The notes below the pieces were generated by a model. The model worked only from the letters and a program-made list of their open reading frames with translations, was not told the DNA's origin and searched no databases. DNA of 64,000 nt from Acidobacteriota bacterium (GTDB lineage Bacteria; Acidobacteriota; Terriglobia; Acidiferrales; UBA7541), in contig JABCZJ010000001.1 of NCBI GenBank assembly GCA_013289715.1, forward strand, positions 124,001-188,000. Direction: 5' to 3'. How positions within the stretch are numbered: the first letter of the stretch is position 1; each line of letters starts with the position of its first letter. Positions 51,325 through 59,878 of the stretch are shown piece by piece. A program made the translations under genes and the position numbers.

Positions 51325-52356
51325 GTGCCAAAAAAGACCGCTATCAAGACTCCCAAGAAGACTCTGAGGGGTAAAATCGCGCTCGTCGCCGGCGCCACTC
51401 GCGGCGCCGGCCGCGGCATCGCCATCGCGCTGGGCGAAGCCGGCGCTACGGTTTACTGCACCGGCCGCAGTTCGAGAAGACACATCCTGGGCAAGCCACC
51501 CATACCCGGTCGCCCGGAAACGATCGAAGAAACCGCGGAGCTAGTCACCGCCGCAGGCGGCCACGGCATCGCCGTGCGAACCGATCACACTGAGCCCGCC
51601 GAAGTGCGCAAGCTCGTCGCGCGCATCAAGCGCCAGCACAAGCACCTGGACATTCTGGTGAACGACGTGTGGGGCGGCGACGCGCTAACCGAATTCGGCA
51701 AGCCCTTCTGGAAAGTAAACCTCGATAACGGCCTGCGCATGTTGCAGCAAGCGATCCATTCGCACATCATCACATCCCACTACGCCGTTCCGCTGATGCT
51801 CGGCCGCCGCGGCGCGATCATTTTTGAAATCACCGATGGCGACGCCTTTTACTACCGCGGAAACATTTTCTACGACCTGGTGACAATTTCCGTAATTCGC
51901 CTCGCCTTCGCGATGGCCCGCGAGCTGCGCAAACGCAACATCATTTCTGTGGCGCTGACGCCCGGCTTCTTGCGTTCCGAAGCAGTACTTGATCATTTCG
52001 GCGTTAGCGAGGCAAATTGGAAAGACGCTGGCAAGAACAAGAAGGAAAACTCGGATCAGAACTCCAAAGATCAAAACGACAGCCCGCACGATTTCATGGT
52101 TTCCGAATCGCCGCGTTTCGTCGGCCGCGCCGCGGTAGCGCTCGCCGCAGATCCGCACGTAAAAAAGAAAACCGGCCGCGTCTTCAGTTCCTGGGCTCTC
52201 GCCCGTGAGTATGGATTTACCGATCTCGACGGTACCCAACCTCACTGGGGCAACCACGCGAAAAAGAAATACGGAAAATACAAAATCTGCGACGAACAAT
52301 TCTATTCCTACTGGGTCCCTGGCCTCGTCGAATTGATTTTCCCCGATTGGTTTTGA
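51325..52356 (+). CDS. SDR-family protein (DHRS1-like) with altered active site
   Basis: The protein has 343 residues and a GTG start; GAGGAG is ten bases upstream. The Rossmann motif GATRGAGRGIA and VAGATRGAG are standard. In the catalytic region, where a YxxxK is expected, the protein reads FYDLVTISVIR, so the lysine is missing, and NNAG is replaced by VNDVWGG. The C-terminal half has an unusual charged insert (KDAGKNKKENSDQNSKDQND) and a long tail (YGKYKICDEQFYSYWVPGL). It resembles DHRS1-type SDRs, but classical catalysis is doubtful. It is in the TetR-controlled operon. Confidence 0.78.
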   Translation: MPKKTAIKTPKKTLRGKIALVAGATRGAGRGIAIALGEAGATVYCTGRSSRRHILGKPPIPGRPETIEETAELVTAAGGHGIAVRTDHTEPAEVRKLVARIKRQHKHLDILVNDVWGGDALTEFGKPFWKVNLDNGLRMLQQAIHSHIITSHYAVPLMLGRRGAIIFEITDGDAFYYRGNIFYDLVTISVIRLAFAMARELRKRNIISVALTPGFLRSEAVLDHFGVSEANWKDAGKNKKENSDQNSKDQNDSPHDFMVSESPRFVGRAAVALAADPHVKKKTGRVFSSWALAREYGFTDLDGTQPHWGNHAKKKYGKYKICDEQFYSYWVPGLVELIFPDWF

Positions 52357-52585
52357 GCGCCAAACAACGAAATCGAACACGCTGCCGGTAACCCTCAAGC
52401 AAAAACCCTCGCGCGAAGACGCGACGCCTGGCGGACAAAAGAAAGACGTAAGAATGACTTCTCATTGACGAGAGCATGACAACTCTCCGCTCCGCCTGTC
52501 GTACGGTTAGCTCGCCCAGCCAAAAAAATTGGCCCACAACGACCCAAGAGAACATCGGGCCACTCGCAGGGGGAGCTCAGTTCAT

Positions 52586-53344
52586 ATGAAAATCAAAAGT
52601 TTGATCCTCATCAGTGCCTTGACTGCAACAATCTGCATTTGCGGCCGTCAGGCCGCGAAAGCAGGCAATCCCTCGAATTCAACCGACGCCGCAACCGGCA
52701 CTGCCACCGTCAAAGGCAAAATCAAGTACGAAGGCAAATTGTCCAAGCCTGCCTCGATCAGCATGGTCGCGGACCCCAGCTGTTCCAAACAACACACCAG
52801 TCCAGTCGCAAATCAGGACGTGATAGCCGACGCGGACGGCGAATTGCAAAACGTGATCGTCTTCGTTGCGGACGGTTTGGGCGATCGCACCTTCAACCCA
52901 CCCACGCAGCCGGCGGTTATCGAGCAAAAGGGCTGCGTATATCAGCCGCACGTTCTGGCTGTGCGCGCGAATCAGCCACTCGAAGTAATCAACGACGATC
53001 CCACCAGCCACAACATCCACGTGATTCCCACCAACAATCGCGAATGGAACAAGGCTGAGCCGCCGGGCGCAAGGATAGACGAAGCTTTTGCGCGCGAGGA
53101 AATCGCGATTCCGGTGAAGTGCAACATCCATCCCTGGATGCGCAGCTACGTTGCCGTCTTCAAACACCCTTATTTCACGGTCAGCGGAAAGGATGGCAGT
53201 TTCGACTTGAGCAACCTGCCGCCGGGCACCTACACCATCGAGGCCTGGCACGAAAAACTGGGCACGGTAACCCAGAAGATCACCGTTGGCACCAACGAAA
53301 CCAAGGCTGTCGATTTCGTTTTCAAGCAACGGCCAGGAATGTAG
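52586..53344 (+). CDS. Exported cupredoxin-like protein with beta-sandwich domain
   Basis: The protein has 252 residues after a signal peptide (about 1-28). A first beta domain is followed by a plastocyanin-like domain carrying the copper ligands as SHNIHVIP (histidine), then KCNIHPWM (cysteine, histidine, methionine). The last part (GKDGSFDLSNLPPGTYTIEAWH) is a carboxypeptidase-regulatory-like domain. It probably binds one type I copper and carries electrons in the periplasm. It is followed by an unrelated exported protein gene. Confidence 0.78.
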   Translation: MKIKSLILISALTATICICGRQAAKAGNPSNSTDAATGTATVKGKIKYEGKLSKPASISMVADPSCSKQHTSPVANQDVIADADGELQNVIVFVADGLGDRTFNPPTQPAVIEQKGCVYQPHVLAVRANQPLEVINDDPTSHNIHVIPTNNREWNKAEPPGARIDEAFAREEIAIPVKCNIHPWMRSYVAVFKHPYFTVSGKDGSFDLSNLPPGTYTIEAWHEKLGTVTQKITVGTNETKAVDFVFKQRPGM

Positions 53345-53388
53345 TGCGGGCCCAAAGTTTGGAAAATCCAGCAAGACGGAGCAATGAC

Positions 53389-53901
53389 ATGAGAAGGTTT
53401 TCGGTATACGCATGCACCATAGCTCTTGTTTGCGGGGCCACAGTGTTGCTCGCCGCCGGCACAGTTCATCGCTCGCAGATTGTCGGCAACCAACCCGACG
53501 TTCGTATAGACGCGGCCTTCCGTGACGGACTATTTCTGGGCCACCGCGACGCTGCTGGTGGCAGAAGGCGCCACCTGAGCAGCGGCCGTTGGAGCAGCCA
53601 CGCCGACCGGCGCCTCTTCGTCTCGGGATACCTGCAAGGCTATCGCGAGATGTATGGCCAGGCAGCCTCTGAAGAGTTTCTCTCCTCGCTGCCCGATCAA
53701 CACTCGGGCTATCGTGACGGTCTAGCGGATGGGCTCAAAGATCGGCAGGATTCCACGCCTTTCCGCGCCAGCGCCACGGAAAATTACAAGAACGCAGGCC
53801 GTCTCTATTCAGCAGACAAACGTGACCCGAACCAGCTCCAACAGTTCTACAAGGCAGCGTATTGCGACGGTTACCAGCAAGCCTACTACGGCGAGCAGTG
53901 A
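53389..53901 (+). CDS. Exported hypothetical protein, Gly/Tyr/Asp-rich repeats
   Basis: The protein has 170 residues after a signal peptide (about 1-23). The mature part has a repeating pattern of aromatic and glycine residues: ISGYLQGYREMYG-like SGYLQGYREMYG, QHSGYRDGLADG, YKAAYCDGYQQAYYG. No known domain is recognised. It begins 44 bp after the cupredoxin gene and may be co-transcribed. Function unknown. Confidence 0.65.
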   Translation: MRRFSVYACTIALVCGATVLLAAGTVHRSQIVGNQPDVRIDAAFRDGLFLGHRDAAGGRRRHLSSGRWSSHADRRLFVSGYLQGYREMYGQAASEEFLSSLPDQHSGYRDGLADGLKDRQDSTPFRASATENYKNAGRLYSADKRDPNQLQQFYKAAYCDGYQQAYYGEQ

Positions 53902-54091
53902 GGAAAACGCCCGGCCGCGGGTAAGATTCCAATCGAACGTGAGTCTCCCGTAACAAATCTCTTAAGGTCATTCCTGTACAGAGATTTTCCCAGCAGCATG
54001 TCGAATTTCCATGCAATTCACGCTACAGGGCTTCGCTGCTCTTCCCTCAACCCATTGAATCGTATTCACTTTCGTTTTTTCCCAGTCCGTT

Positions 54092-54107
54092 TGGCATGGG
54101 GGTTGCA
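54092..54107 (+). promoter_or_regulatory. Sigma-54 (-24/-12) promoter
   Basis: TGGCATGGGGGTTGCA has the consensus GG at -24 (54093-54094) and GC at -12 (54105-54106) with ten bases between. It lies 44 bp before the start of the repeat-protein gene. Sigma-54 promoters need an enhancer-binding activator; none is encoded nearby. Confidence 0.72.
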
Positions 54108-54150
54108 CCTGTCATGGCGGGTGACACATTCACCGCAGGAGGGCAGTGGT

Positions 54151-55746
54151 ATGAGACAGCGACATTTACGCTACAAGAACTTGCTGGTACTGCCAGCACT
54201 CTCGACTTTTCTCTGGCTTGGCACACCCGCCAATGCGCAATCCGTGCCCGCTCGGAATACTCCGCCTGTGCAGGACAACGACACCACGCGTCAGGAACTG
54301 GCGAGCTTCAATCAATTTCTGGACAGCCATCCCGAACTCACCAGAGACATTCGCAAGGATCCTTCGCTCGTAAACAACGACGACTTTGTGAAGCGGCATC
54401 CTTCTCTCCAGACCTATCTGCAGGACCATCCGCAAGTTAGTGACGAGATCAGGGAGAATCCGAATGCCTTCATGCGGCAGGAATATCGCTACGATCGCCG
54501 CGAGGACGATCGCGATATCAATCGCCAGGACCTCGCGCGCTTCGATCAATTCCTGGACACTCACCGCGAAACTTCCGAGCAACTTCGCAAAGATCCTTCC
54601 CTCGTGGATAACCAGGAATACGTCAGAAACCATCCTGAGCTTCAGGCCTATCTGCAGGAGCATCCGGCAATTCGCGAGGAGATAAAGGAAAATCCGAACG
54701 CCTTCATGCGGCAGGAATATCGCTACGATCACCGCGAGGACGATCGCGATCGCACCAACCGCGAAGAACTGGCGCGCTTCGATCAATTCCTGGACACTCA
54801 CCGCGAAACCGCCCAGCAGCTGCGCAAGGATCCTTCGCTGGTGGATAACGAGGAATTCGTGAAGAACCATCCCGCACTGCAATCCTATCTGCGGGACCAT
54901 CCGGAACTTCGCGCGCAGCTAAAGCAAGATCCGAACGCTTTCCTGCATCAGGAAGAGCGTTACGATCGCCGTGAAGACGATCGCGGCATTAACCGTGGGG
55001 AAGTGGCGCGCTTCAATCAGTTTCTCGATGCCCACCGCGAAACCGCCGAGCAGCTTCGCAAGGATCCTTCCTTGGTAGACAACCAGGAGTTCATGCGGAG
55101 CCATCCTGAGCTGCAGGCCTATCTGCAGGACCATCCGGGCATTCGCGACCAAATAAAACAAGACCCGAATGCCTTCATGCACGCAGAAGATCGTTACGAT
55201 CGTCGTGAGGACGATCGCGATCGCCAGGAATTGGCGCGCTTCGACCAATTCCTCGATAGCCACCGCGAAACTGCTGAGCAACTTCGCAAGAACCCTTCGT
55301 TGGTCGACAACGAAGAGTTCGTGCGTAACCATCCCGCGCTGCAGGCTTATCTGCACGACCATCCGGAACTTCGCGCGCAGCTAAAGCTGGATCCGAACGC
55401 TTTCATGCAGCAGGAAGCTCGGTATGCTCGCTACGATAACCGCGAAAATGGCATGGATCGCGACGCCACCAGCCATCGCCAGGCCGCCAGCTTCGGTGAA
55501 TTCCTGGGCGGCCATTCGGAGATCTCGCAGCACCTCTCCGAAGATCCCTCCCTGGTGAAGAATCAGGAATACATGGAAAACCATCCTGAACTTCGGGAGT
55601 ATCTGACCGCTCATCCTGAAGTGAAGCAGGAACTCATGGCGAATCCGCAGAGCTTCGTCAAGTCCGCGCAGCAGTTCAGCACCACCAGCAACACTGCGCC
55701 GACCGTGAAGACTCCCATGCCGGATCCCGCCAAACCGAAGCAGTAA
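54151..55746 (+). CDS. Exported protein with six ~78-residue repeats
   Basis: The protein has 531 residues from MRQRHLRYKN after GGAGGGCAG. A signal peptide ends near ANAQS (about 30). Six tandem repeats follow, each with [E/D]LARFDQFLDxHRET, LRKDPSLVDNxEFVxNHPxLQAYLxDHP and PNAFMxQExRYDRREDD. The last is the most divergent and lacks the acidic linker. The high charge suggests an extended helical, perhaps matrix- or polymer-binding protein. It is driven by a sigma-54 promoter (54092-54107). No known function; the repeat is not one I can name. Confidence 0.82.
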   Translation: MRQRHLRYKNLLVLPALSTFLWLGTPANAQSVPARNTPPVQDNDTTRQELASFNQFLDSHPELTRDIRKDPSLVNNDDFVKRHPSLQTYLQDHPQVSDEIRENPNAFMRQEYRYDRREDDRDINRQDLARFDQFLDTHRETSEQLRKDPSLVDNQEYVRNHPELQAYLQEHPAIREEIKENPNAFMRQEYRYDHREDDRDRTNREELARFDQFLDTHRETAQQLRKDPSLVDNEEFVKNHPALQSYLRDHPELRAQLKQDPNAFLHQEERYDRREDDRGINRGEVARFNQFLDAHRETAEQLRKDPSLVDNQEFMRSHPELQAYLQDHPGIRDQIKQDPNAFMHAEDRYDRREDDRDRQELARFDQFLDSHRETAEQLRKNPSLVDNEEFVRNHPALQAYLHDHPELRAQLKLDPNAFMQQEARYARYDNRENGMDRDATSHRQAASFGEFLGGHSEISQHLSEDPSLVKNQEYMENHPELREYLTAHPEVKQELMANPQSFVKSAQQFSTTSNTAPTVKTPMPDPAKPKQ

Positions 55747-55765
55747 GCAACGACGTCTCGAGGAT

Positions 55766-55791
55766 GGGGAGGCCGCGCAACCGGCCTTCCC
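55766..55791 (+). terminator. Hairpin after the repeat-protein gene
   Basis: Arms GGGGAGGCCG (55766-55775) and CGGCCTTCCC (55782-55791) pair with one G-T wobble and a short loop. There is no T run. Likely a transcript-end structure. Confidence 0.5.
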
Positions 55792-55902
55792 GTTCGCGGG
55801 CCGTCTCTTGCTTCTGCGCGGCCGCGCGCCGCGCCCGTTTCAGCCCGCTACCAAAACGTCAGCGGGTCAGTGTTAGGTGGCGAATCCAATTTAGGAGGAA
55901 CC

Positions 55903-56361
55903 ATGAACGCGAAAACCGCTAAGACAGCACTTGTTCTAACGATCATCCTGCTAGCCGCGATTCCTCTCAGCGCCGGCGGCAATAAAAAAAAGGATCCCGA
56001 AAGGGCCATGCTCGAGAAAATGGAAGCCGTCCCTTGCGGCGCGAAAGAAAAAGGCGTCACAGGCTTGGGCACCGTGTGGGCATCGGCCGGTATCACCCAT
56101 GTGAACTCCGATGAAAAGCTTTGCCCGCAGTATGAAGTATTAACCGACGACATGGAATATCACATCCGCCCGACCGATACCAAACACCCCATCGTTTTGC
56201 CGGTCGGTAAAGAAATCGTCTTCAAGATCAAGAAGGACCGCATGTACCTGAGAGTCGCCGACGGTGATCAAAAAATGCTGACCTACGCCGTCGTCGCGGA
56301 GAAACCGGCAAATTCCGACACCAACGCGCAGAACTCTCTGCCCAAGCCTGACCGGCCGTGA
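55903..56361 (+). CDS. Small exported hypothetical protein
   Basis: The protein has 152 residues; the start follows TTAGGAGGAACC. A signal peptide (about 1-26) ends in LSAGGN. The mature part starts with lysines (NKKKDPERAMLEKM) and has two cysteines (EAVPCGAKEKG, DEKLCPQYE) that could form a disulfide. A beta-rich domain follows. No family is recognised; similar small proteins recur in Acidobacteriota. Function unknown. Confidence 0.65.
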   Translation: MNAKTAKTALVLTIILLAAIPLSAGGNKKKDPERAMLEKMEAVPCGAKEKGVTGLGTVWASAGITHVNSDEKLCPQYEVLTDDMEYHIRPTDTKHPIVLPVGKEIVFKIKKDRMYLRVADGDQKMLTYAVVAEKPANSDTNAQNSLPKPDRP

Positions 56362-56460
56362 ATCGCGCCACAGCGTGATTCACCCTGATAACCTGAGCGC
56401 CGCTTCGAAGCGCAACGGCCAGCTTCAGCCACGCGCTTTTGTCTTTAGTGTTTGAATCTT

Positions 56461-56486
56461 TAGGGGCGGGTCTCAGACCCGCCCTA
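56461..56486. repeat. GC-rich palindrome
   Basis: TAGGGGCGGGTCT and AGACCCGCCCTA pair around a single C, with one extra G. It forms a strong stem-loop without a T run. It is a different palindrome type from the REP copies. Confidence 0.5.
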
Positions 56487-56545
56487 CCTCAGCACCGCGG
56501 AAGATTTGGAATGTCGATCCTGCCTTTGAATTTGTCTTTGACTAT

Positions 56546-56574
56546 GTAGCGGCCGCCTGCTTTTCAGGCGGGCG
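56546..56574 (+). repeat. REP-like palindromic repeat
   Basis: GTAGCGGCC head and GCCTGCTTTTCAGGCGGGC stem, identical to 29184-29212. It is the third well-preserved copy of the family in the window. Confidence 0.75.
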
Positions 56575-57194
56575 ATTTTGACGTAGCAATCGTAGGGCAC
56601 GGCATGCGCGCTTGCCGCAGTCAGGCCGTCCCCGCTGCAGCAGATCCGGCCTCGTCAACTTCTCCGCACTCCTTGTAATGAGTACACGTGCCTAACAAAT
56701 TTCGTACAGCTGGTGCTAGTTCGGTACCACGTCTGTCCCTTCGCCCAGCGGTCTTCGTCTCGCCTTTGTATTTCGCTAGAACAGAAACCAAAACATGAAA
56801 TCGCACTCAAATTCGCGACATTCGCCCACGTTGGGAGCCTCCCATCGGGAACGTCGCAGCGGACCTCCCGCCGCGGCGATTGCCCTGAGCGCTAGCGAGT
56901 TGCGTCGAGAAGGCTGTCTCATGCGGCTGGCTCAAGCACCTCGAGCGACGGATCACCAATCGCCAATCACGAATCACCAACCGCCAATCCCACATTTTCG
57001 AATCGCTCGTTTTCGTCGCTTTTTTGACCCATCCGCGGCCTCTCGCAAGAGCAATCCCTCCTGCGCGCCAATGTATTCGCGAAGCGCGGGCCCCGCGTCG
57101 GCGACTCCTGTCCGCTGGCAGGCCACGGATCACCGAACACACGCCGCGATTCACTCCGTTTGCGCATCCGGCGAACCTCTGCGAAACTAGGTCC

Positions 57195-58175
57195 ATGCGA
57201 AAACTACCTAACATTGCGATAAGCCTGTTGGCAACGACCCTCTTCTTTGCTGGATCTGCGGCAGCGCAGCAGACCCCGGCGACAAATCCATCAACGACTC
57301 CGCCCGCGGCGAGCGCGCCCGCGGCGACGGACAGTTCGACACCGGCTGCCAAGCCTGCGACGCCAGCGAAGCCGGCTGCTAAAACTGGCACGACTTCGGC
57401 GACGAAAACCCAGAGCACCACTGCGTCACAGAATGCCACTTCGGCGCAAACCGCCGGCACGGCGAAAACGCAAAGTGGCACGGCGGCAAAGACTCCAGCT
57501 GGCGCTGCGGCACAGCATCACGCTCCCGCGCCTCCTTTGGTGCTGAAGACTGATAAGGATAAGCAGAGCTACGCGATTGGAATGAACATCGGCAAGAGCA
57601 TTCACCGAGATGACGTTGACGTCGATCCCAATATCTTGCTGCGCGGGATGAAGGATGCGCTAGCCGGCGGCAAGACGGTGCTGACGGACGACGAAGCCAA
57701 GGCGGTGATGACGAATTTGCAGGCCGAAATGCGCAAACAACAGGCGGAAAAGGCGCAGGTTGCCGCAGAGACCAACAAAAAAGCAGGCGATGCGTTTCTG
57801 GCGGAAAATAAAACGAAAGACGGCGTGGTAACGCTGCCCAGCGGCCTGCAATACAAGATTCTGACCGAAGGCACCGGCCCTAAACCCGCCGCGACCGATA
57901 CGATCGTGTGCAATTACAAAGGCACGCTGCTCGACAACACGGAATTCGACAGCTCCTATTCGCGCAAGCAGCCGCTGACGATTCCGGTGGGCGGCGTGAT
58001 CAAGGGTTGGACCGAGGCGTTGCAGCTGATGCCGGTGGGATCGAAGTGGCAGCTATTTATTCCATCGGATCTGGCGTACGGCCCACAGGCCAAGGGTCCC
58101 ATCGGGCCGAATTCGACGCTGATTTTTGAAGTGGAGCTGCTTTCGATTCAACCAAAGGTCGAACCTGCGAAATAA
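57195..58175 (+). CDS. FKBP-type peptidyl-prolyl isomerase, exported
   Basis: The protein has 326 residues; the ATG at 57195 begins a signal peptide ending AAAQQ (about 25). An alanine/threonine/proline/lysine-rich linker of about 85 residues follows. A helical FkpA/Mip-type dimerisation domain (about 115-210; SYAIGMNIGKSI, RGMKDALAGG) leads to the FKBP domain (about 225-320): LPSGLQYKILTEG, VCNYKGTLLDNTEFDSSY, VGGVIKGWTEALQLMPVGSKW, PSDLAYG. It assists folding of periplasmic or outer-membrane proteins. The linker is unusually long and repetitive. Confidence 0.92.
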   Translation: MRKLPNIAISLLATTLFFAGSAAAQQTPATNPSTTPPAASAPAATDSSTPAAKPATPAKPAAKTGTTSATKTQSTTASQNATSAQTAGTAKTQSGTAAKTPAGAAAQHHAPAPPLVLKTDKDKQSYAIGMNIGKSIHRDDVDVDPNILLRGMKDALAGGKTVLTDDEAKAVMTNLQAEMRKQQAEKAQVAAETNKKAGDAFLAENKTKDGVVTLPSGLQYKILTEGTGPKPAATDTIVCNYKGTLLDNTEFDSSYSRKQPLTIPVGGVIKGWTEALQLMPVGSKWQLFIPSDLAYGPQAKGPIGPNSTLIFEVELLSIQPKVEPAK

Positions 58176-58196
58176 TTGGCGGCGAAATGCGCTGGG

Positions 58197-59207
58197 CTAG
58201 GCCGGGACTTTGGCTTCGCGCAGGAAGCGCGCGGCTTCCTCTGGCGGCGTGGGATTGATGTAGAAGCCGGTGCCCCATTCGAAGCCGGCGACTTTGGTTA
58301 GTTTGGGCATCATTTCGATGTGCCAGTGGTAGTGGTCGTTGATTTCTTCGCCGATGGGCGAGGTATGAATGACGTAGTTGTAGCTCGGAAACGCGAGCGC
58401 GGCGTCCAGGCGGCCGAGAAAATCGTGCAGGACGCGCGCGAGATGGGCGTAATAGGGCGCGGGCATATTTTCAAACGACGAACTGTGCTGGCGCGGCAGA
58501 ATCCAGGTCTCGAAAGGAAAGCGCGGAGCGTAGGGCGCGAGCGCGATGAAATGATCGCTCTCGATAATCATGCGCGAGCCAGTTTCGATTTCCTGGCGGA
58601 TCATGTCGCAAAAAATGCAGCGCTCCTTTTGTTCGTAGTAGCGCTTGGCGCTGTCCACTTCTTCGCGCACGCGATTGGGCACGATGGGCAGCGCGATCAG
58701 CTGGGAGTGAGTGTGCTCGACGGTGGCGCCGGCGGGCTCGCCGTGATTTTTGAAAATTAAAATGTAGCGGAAGCGGTGATCGTTTTTCAGATCGAGCATG
58801 CGGTCGCGGTAGGCCCACAGAACTTCTTCCACGCCTTTTTCGTTGATCATCGCGAGAGTCTTCTGGTGGTCCGGCGATTCCACGATCACTTCGTGCGCGC
58901 CGACTCCGTTCATGCGATCGAAAAGCCCCTCGCCTTCGCGGTCCAGTCCTCCTTCGATGCCCAACGCCGGAAACTTGTTGGGAACCACGCGAACCGTCCA
59001 TCCGGAAGTGTCTTTGCCGCCACCGTTGCGCCCGTAGGCGAGTATTTCCTTGGGCGTCTTGCCTTCGTTACCCGGGCAGAAGGGGCAAATCGCCGGGTTG
59101 CCTTTTATGTGCACACTCTCCCGAACGAAATCCATGGGCCGCTTGCCGCGATCGGTGGAGATGATGACCCAGCGTCCCGTGATGGGATCCTTGCGAAGCT
59201 CCGGCAA
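58197..59207 (-). CDS. galT: Galactose-1-phosphate uridylyltransferase GalT
   Basis: The protein has 336 residues. A TTG start at 59207 is chosen because GAGGAGGAAAG precedes it ideally and the protein LPELRKDPITGRWVII then starts as the family does. Zinc cysteines lie in CPFCPGNE and CIFCDM. The nucleotidyl-histidine region reads GATVEHTHSQLIALP, and the C-terminal half has NDHYHWHIEMMPKLT. It exchanges UMP between UDP-glucose and galactose-1-phosphate in the Leloir pathway. No galK or galE is adjacent; the neighbours are YraN and methyltransferases. Confidence 0.92.
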   Translation of the reverse strand: MPELRKDPITGRWVIISTDRGKRPMDFVRESVHIKGNPAICPFCPGNEGKTPKEILAYGRNGGGKDTSGWTVRVVPNKFPALGIEGGLDREGEGLFDRMNGVGAHEVIVESPDHQKTLAMINEKGVEEVLWAYRDRMLDLKNDHRFRYILIFKNHGEPAGATVEHTHSQLIALPIVPNRVREEVDSAKRYYEQKERCIFCDMIRQEIETGSRMIIESDHFIALAPYAPRFPFETWILPRQHSSSFENMPAPYYAHLARVLHDFLGRLDAALAFPSYNYVIHTSPIGEEINDHYHWHIEMMPKLTKVAGFEWGTGFYINPTPPEEAARFLREAKVPA

Positions 59208-59320
59208 ACTTTCCTCCTCGTTTCTGGTGCTGAAATTATCCGTGCAACATAGCGCGTCGTAATGCCGCGAATATTCTACTACGGCCGATGCGCACCGGCG
59301 CGCGGTGTGTGGGCGCGACG

Positions 59321-59866
59321 CTAACTTATTGGCGACCGCTCGACGCGCGACGAGTGGTACCCGGCGTTGCATGCGCCTTTGTGCAGGCGCACCACCGGCT
59401 TCTGGCCAGGGCGGGTCTCGATGGCCAGGACGTCGAGGCGGCAGGCGGCTTTTTCGATGTGGCGCGCGCGCAGAAACTGGCCGGCCATGCGCGTGAGGTT
59501 GCGGCGCTTTTCCCAGTTCACTGCTTCTTGCGACGTGAGCGGCACTGGCCGAGAGGATTGCAGCGGCGTCGCGGGATCGGTGACCGTGCGCGTCTTTACT
59601 TCTACAAACGCGAGCGTCTGGCCGTCGTAACCGACCGATTCCATTTCGCCCTTGATACCGGGCGAAGTGAACTTTCGCGCGACGAGAGTGTAGCCGTGCC
59701 GGCGCAGGTACCAGTAGGCGTAGGTTTCGCCGCGGATGCCGGTTTGGCGCGCGCGATGTTTAGCGGAATCGCCAGCTGCTCCGGACGTGGAGCGAGCCGA
59801 CGATGGCGCGCCGAGGCCTTGGCGGGCGGCGAACTCAATTATCGCGAACATGAAACGCGCTGGCAC
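59321..59866 (-). CDS. YraN/UPF0102-family nuclease-like protein
   Basis: The protein has up to 181 residues from a GTG at 59866; an ATG at 59851 is equally possible. The YraN core: GIRGETYAYWYLRRHGYTLVARKF, then GEMESVGYDGQTLAFVEVKTR. In family members this is a GE-[ID]D...FVEVKTR PD-(D/E)XK-like site; here M-E appears where I-D is usual. An N-terminal extension of about 45 residues precedes the core. YraN is believed to act on Holliday junction or recombination DNA, but the role is not established. Confidence 0.85.
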   Translation of the reverse strand: MPARFMFAIIEFAARQGLGAPSSARSTSGAAGDSAKHRARQTGIRGETYAYWYLRRHGYTLVARKFTSPGIKGEMESVGYDGQTLAFVEVKTRTVTDPATPLQSSRPVPLTSQEAVNWEKRRNLTRMAGQFLRARHIEKAACRLDVLAIETRPGQKPVVRLHKGACNAGYHSSRVERSPIS

Positions 59867-59878
59867 CAGTGAAAAAAC

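Larger units (their letters stand above)
56362..57194. other. Repeat-rich intergenic region
   Basis: No gene is supported in 833 bases. It contains a palindrome (56461-56486), a REP-like repeat (56546-56574), and a short tandem of AATCACCAATCGCC-type units near 56949-56990. Frames here are low-complexity shadows. Confidence 0.55.

Noticed and set aside
54166..55362. Minus-strand frames opposite the repeat gene
   Set aside because: They are repeats only because the plus-strand gene is; no signal or ribosome site.
54300..55680. CRISPR array considered for regular DNA repeats
   Set aside because: The repeat unit is about 235 bp, stays in frame and codes for protein; no short repeat-spacer structure is present.
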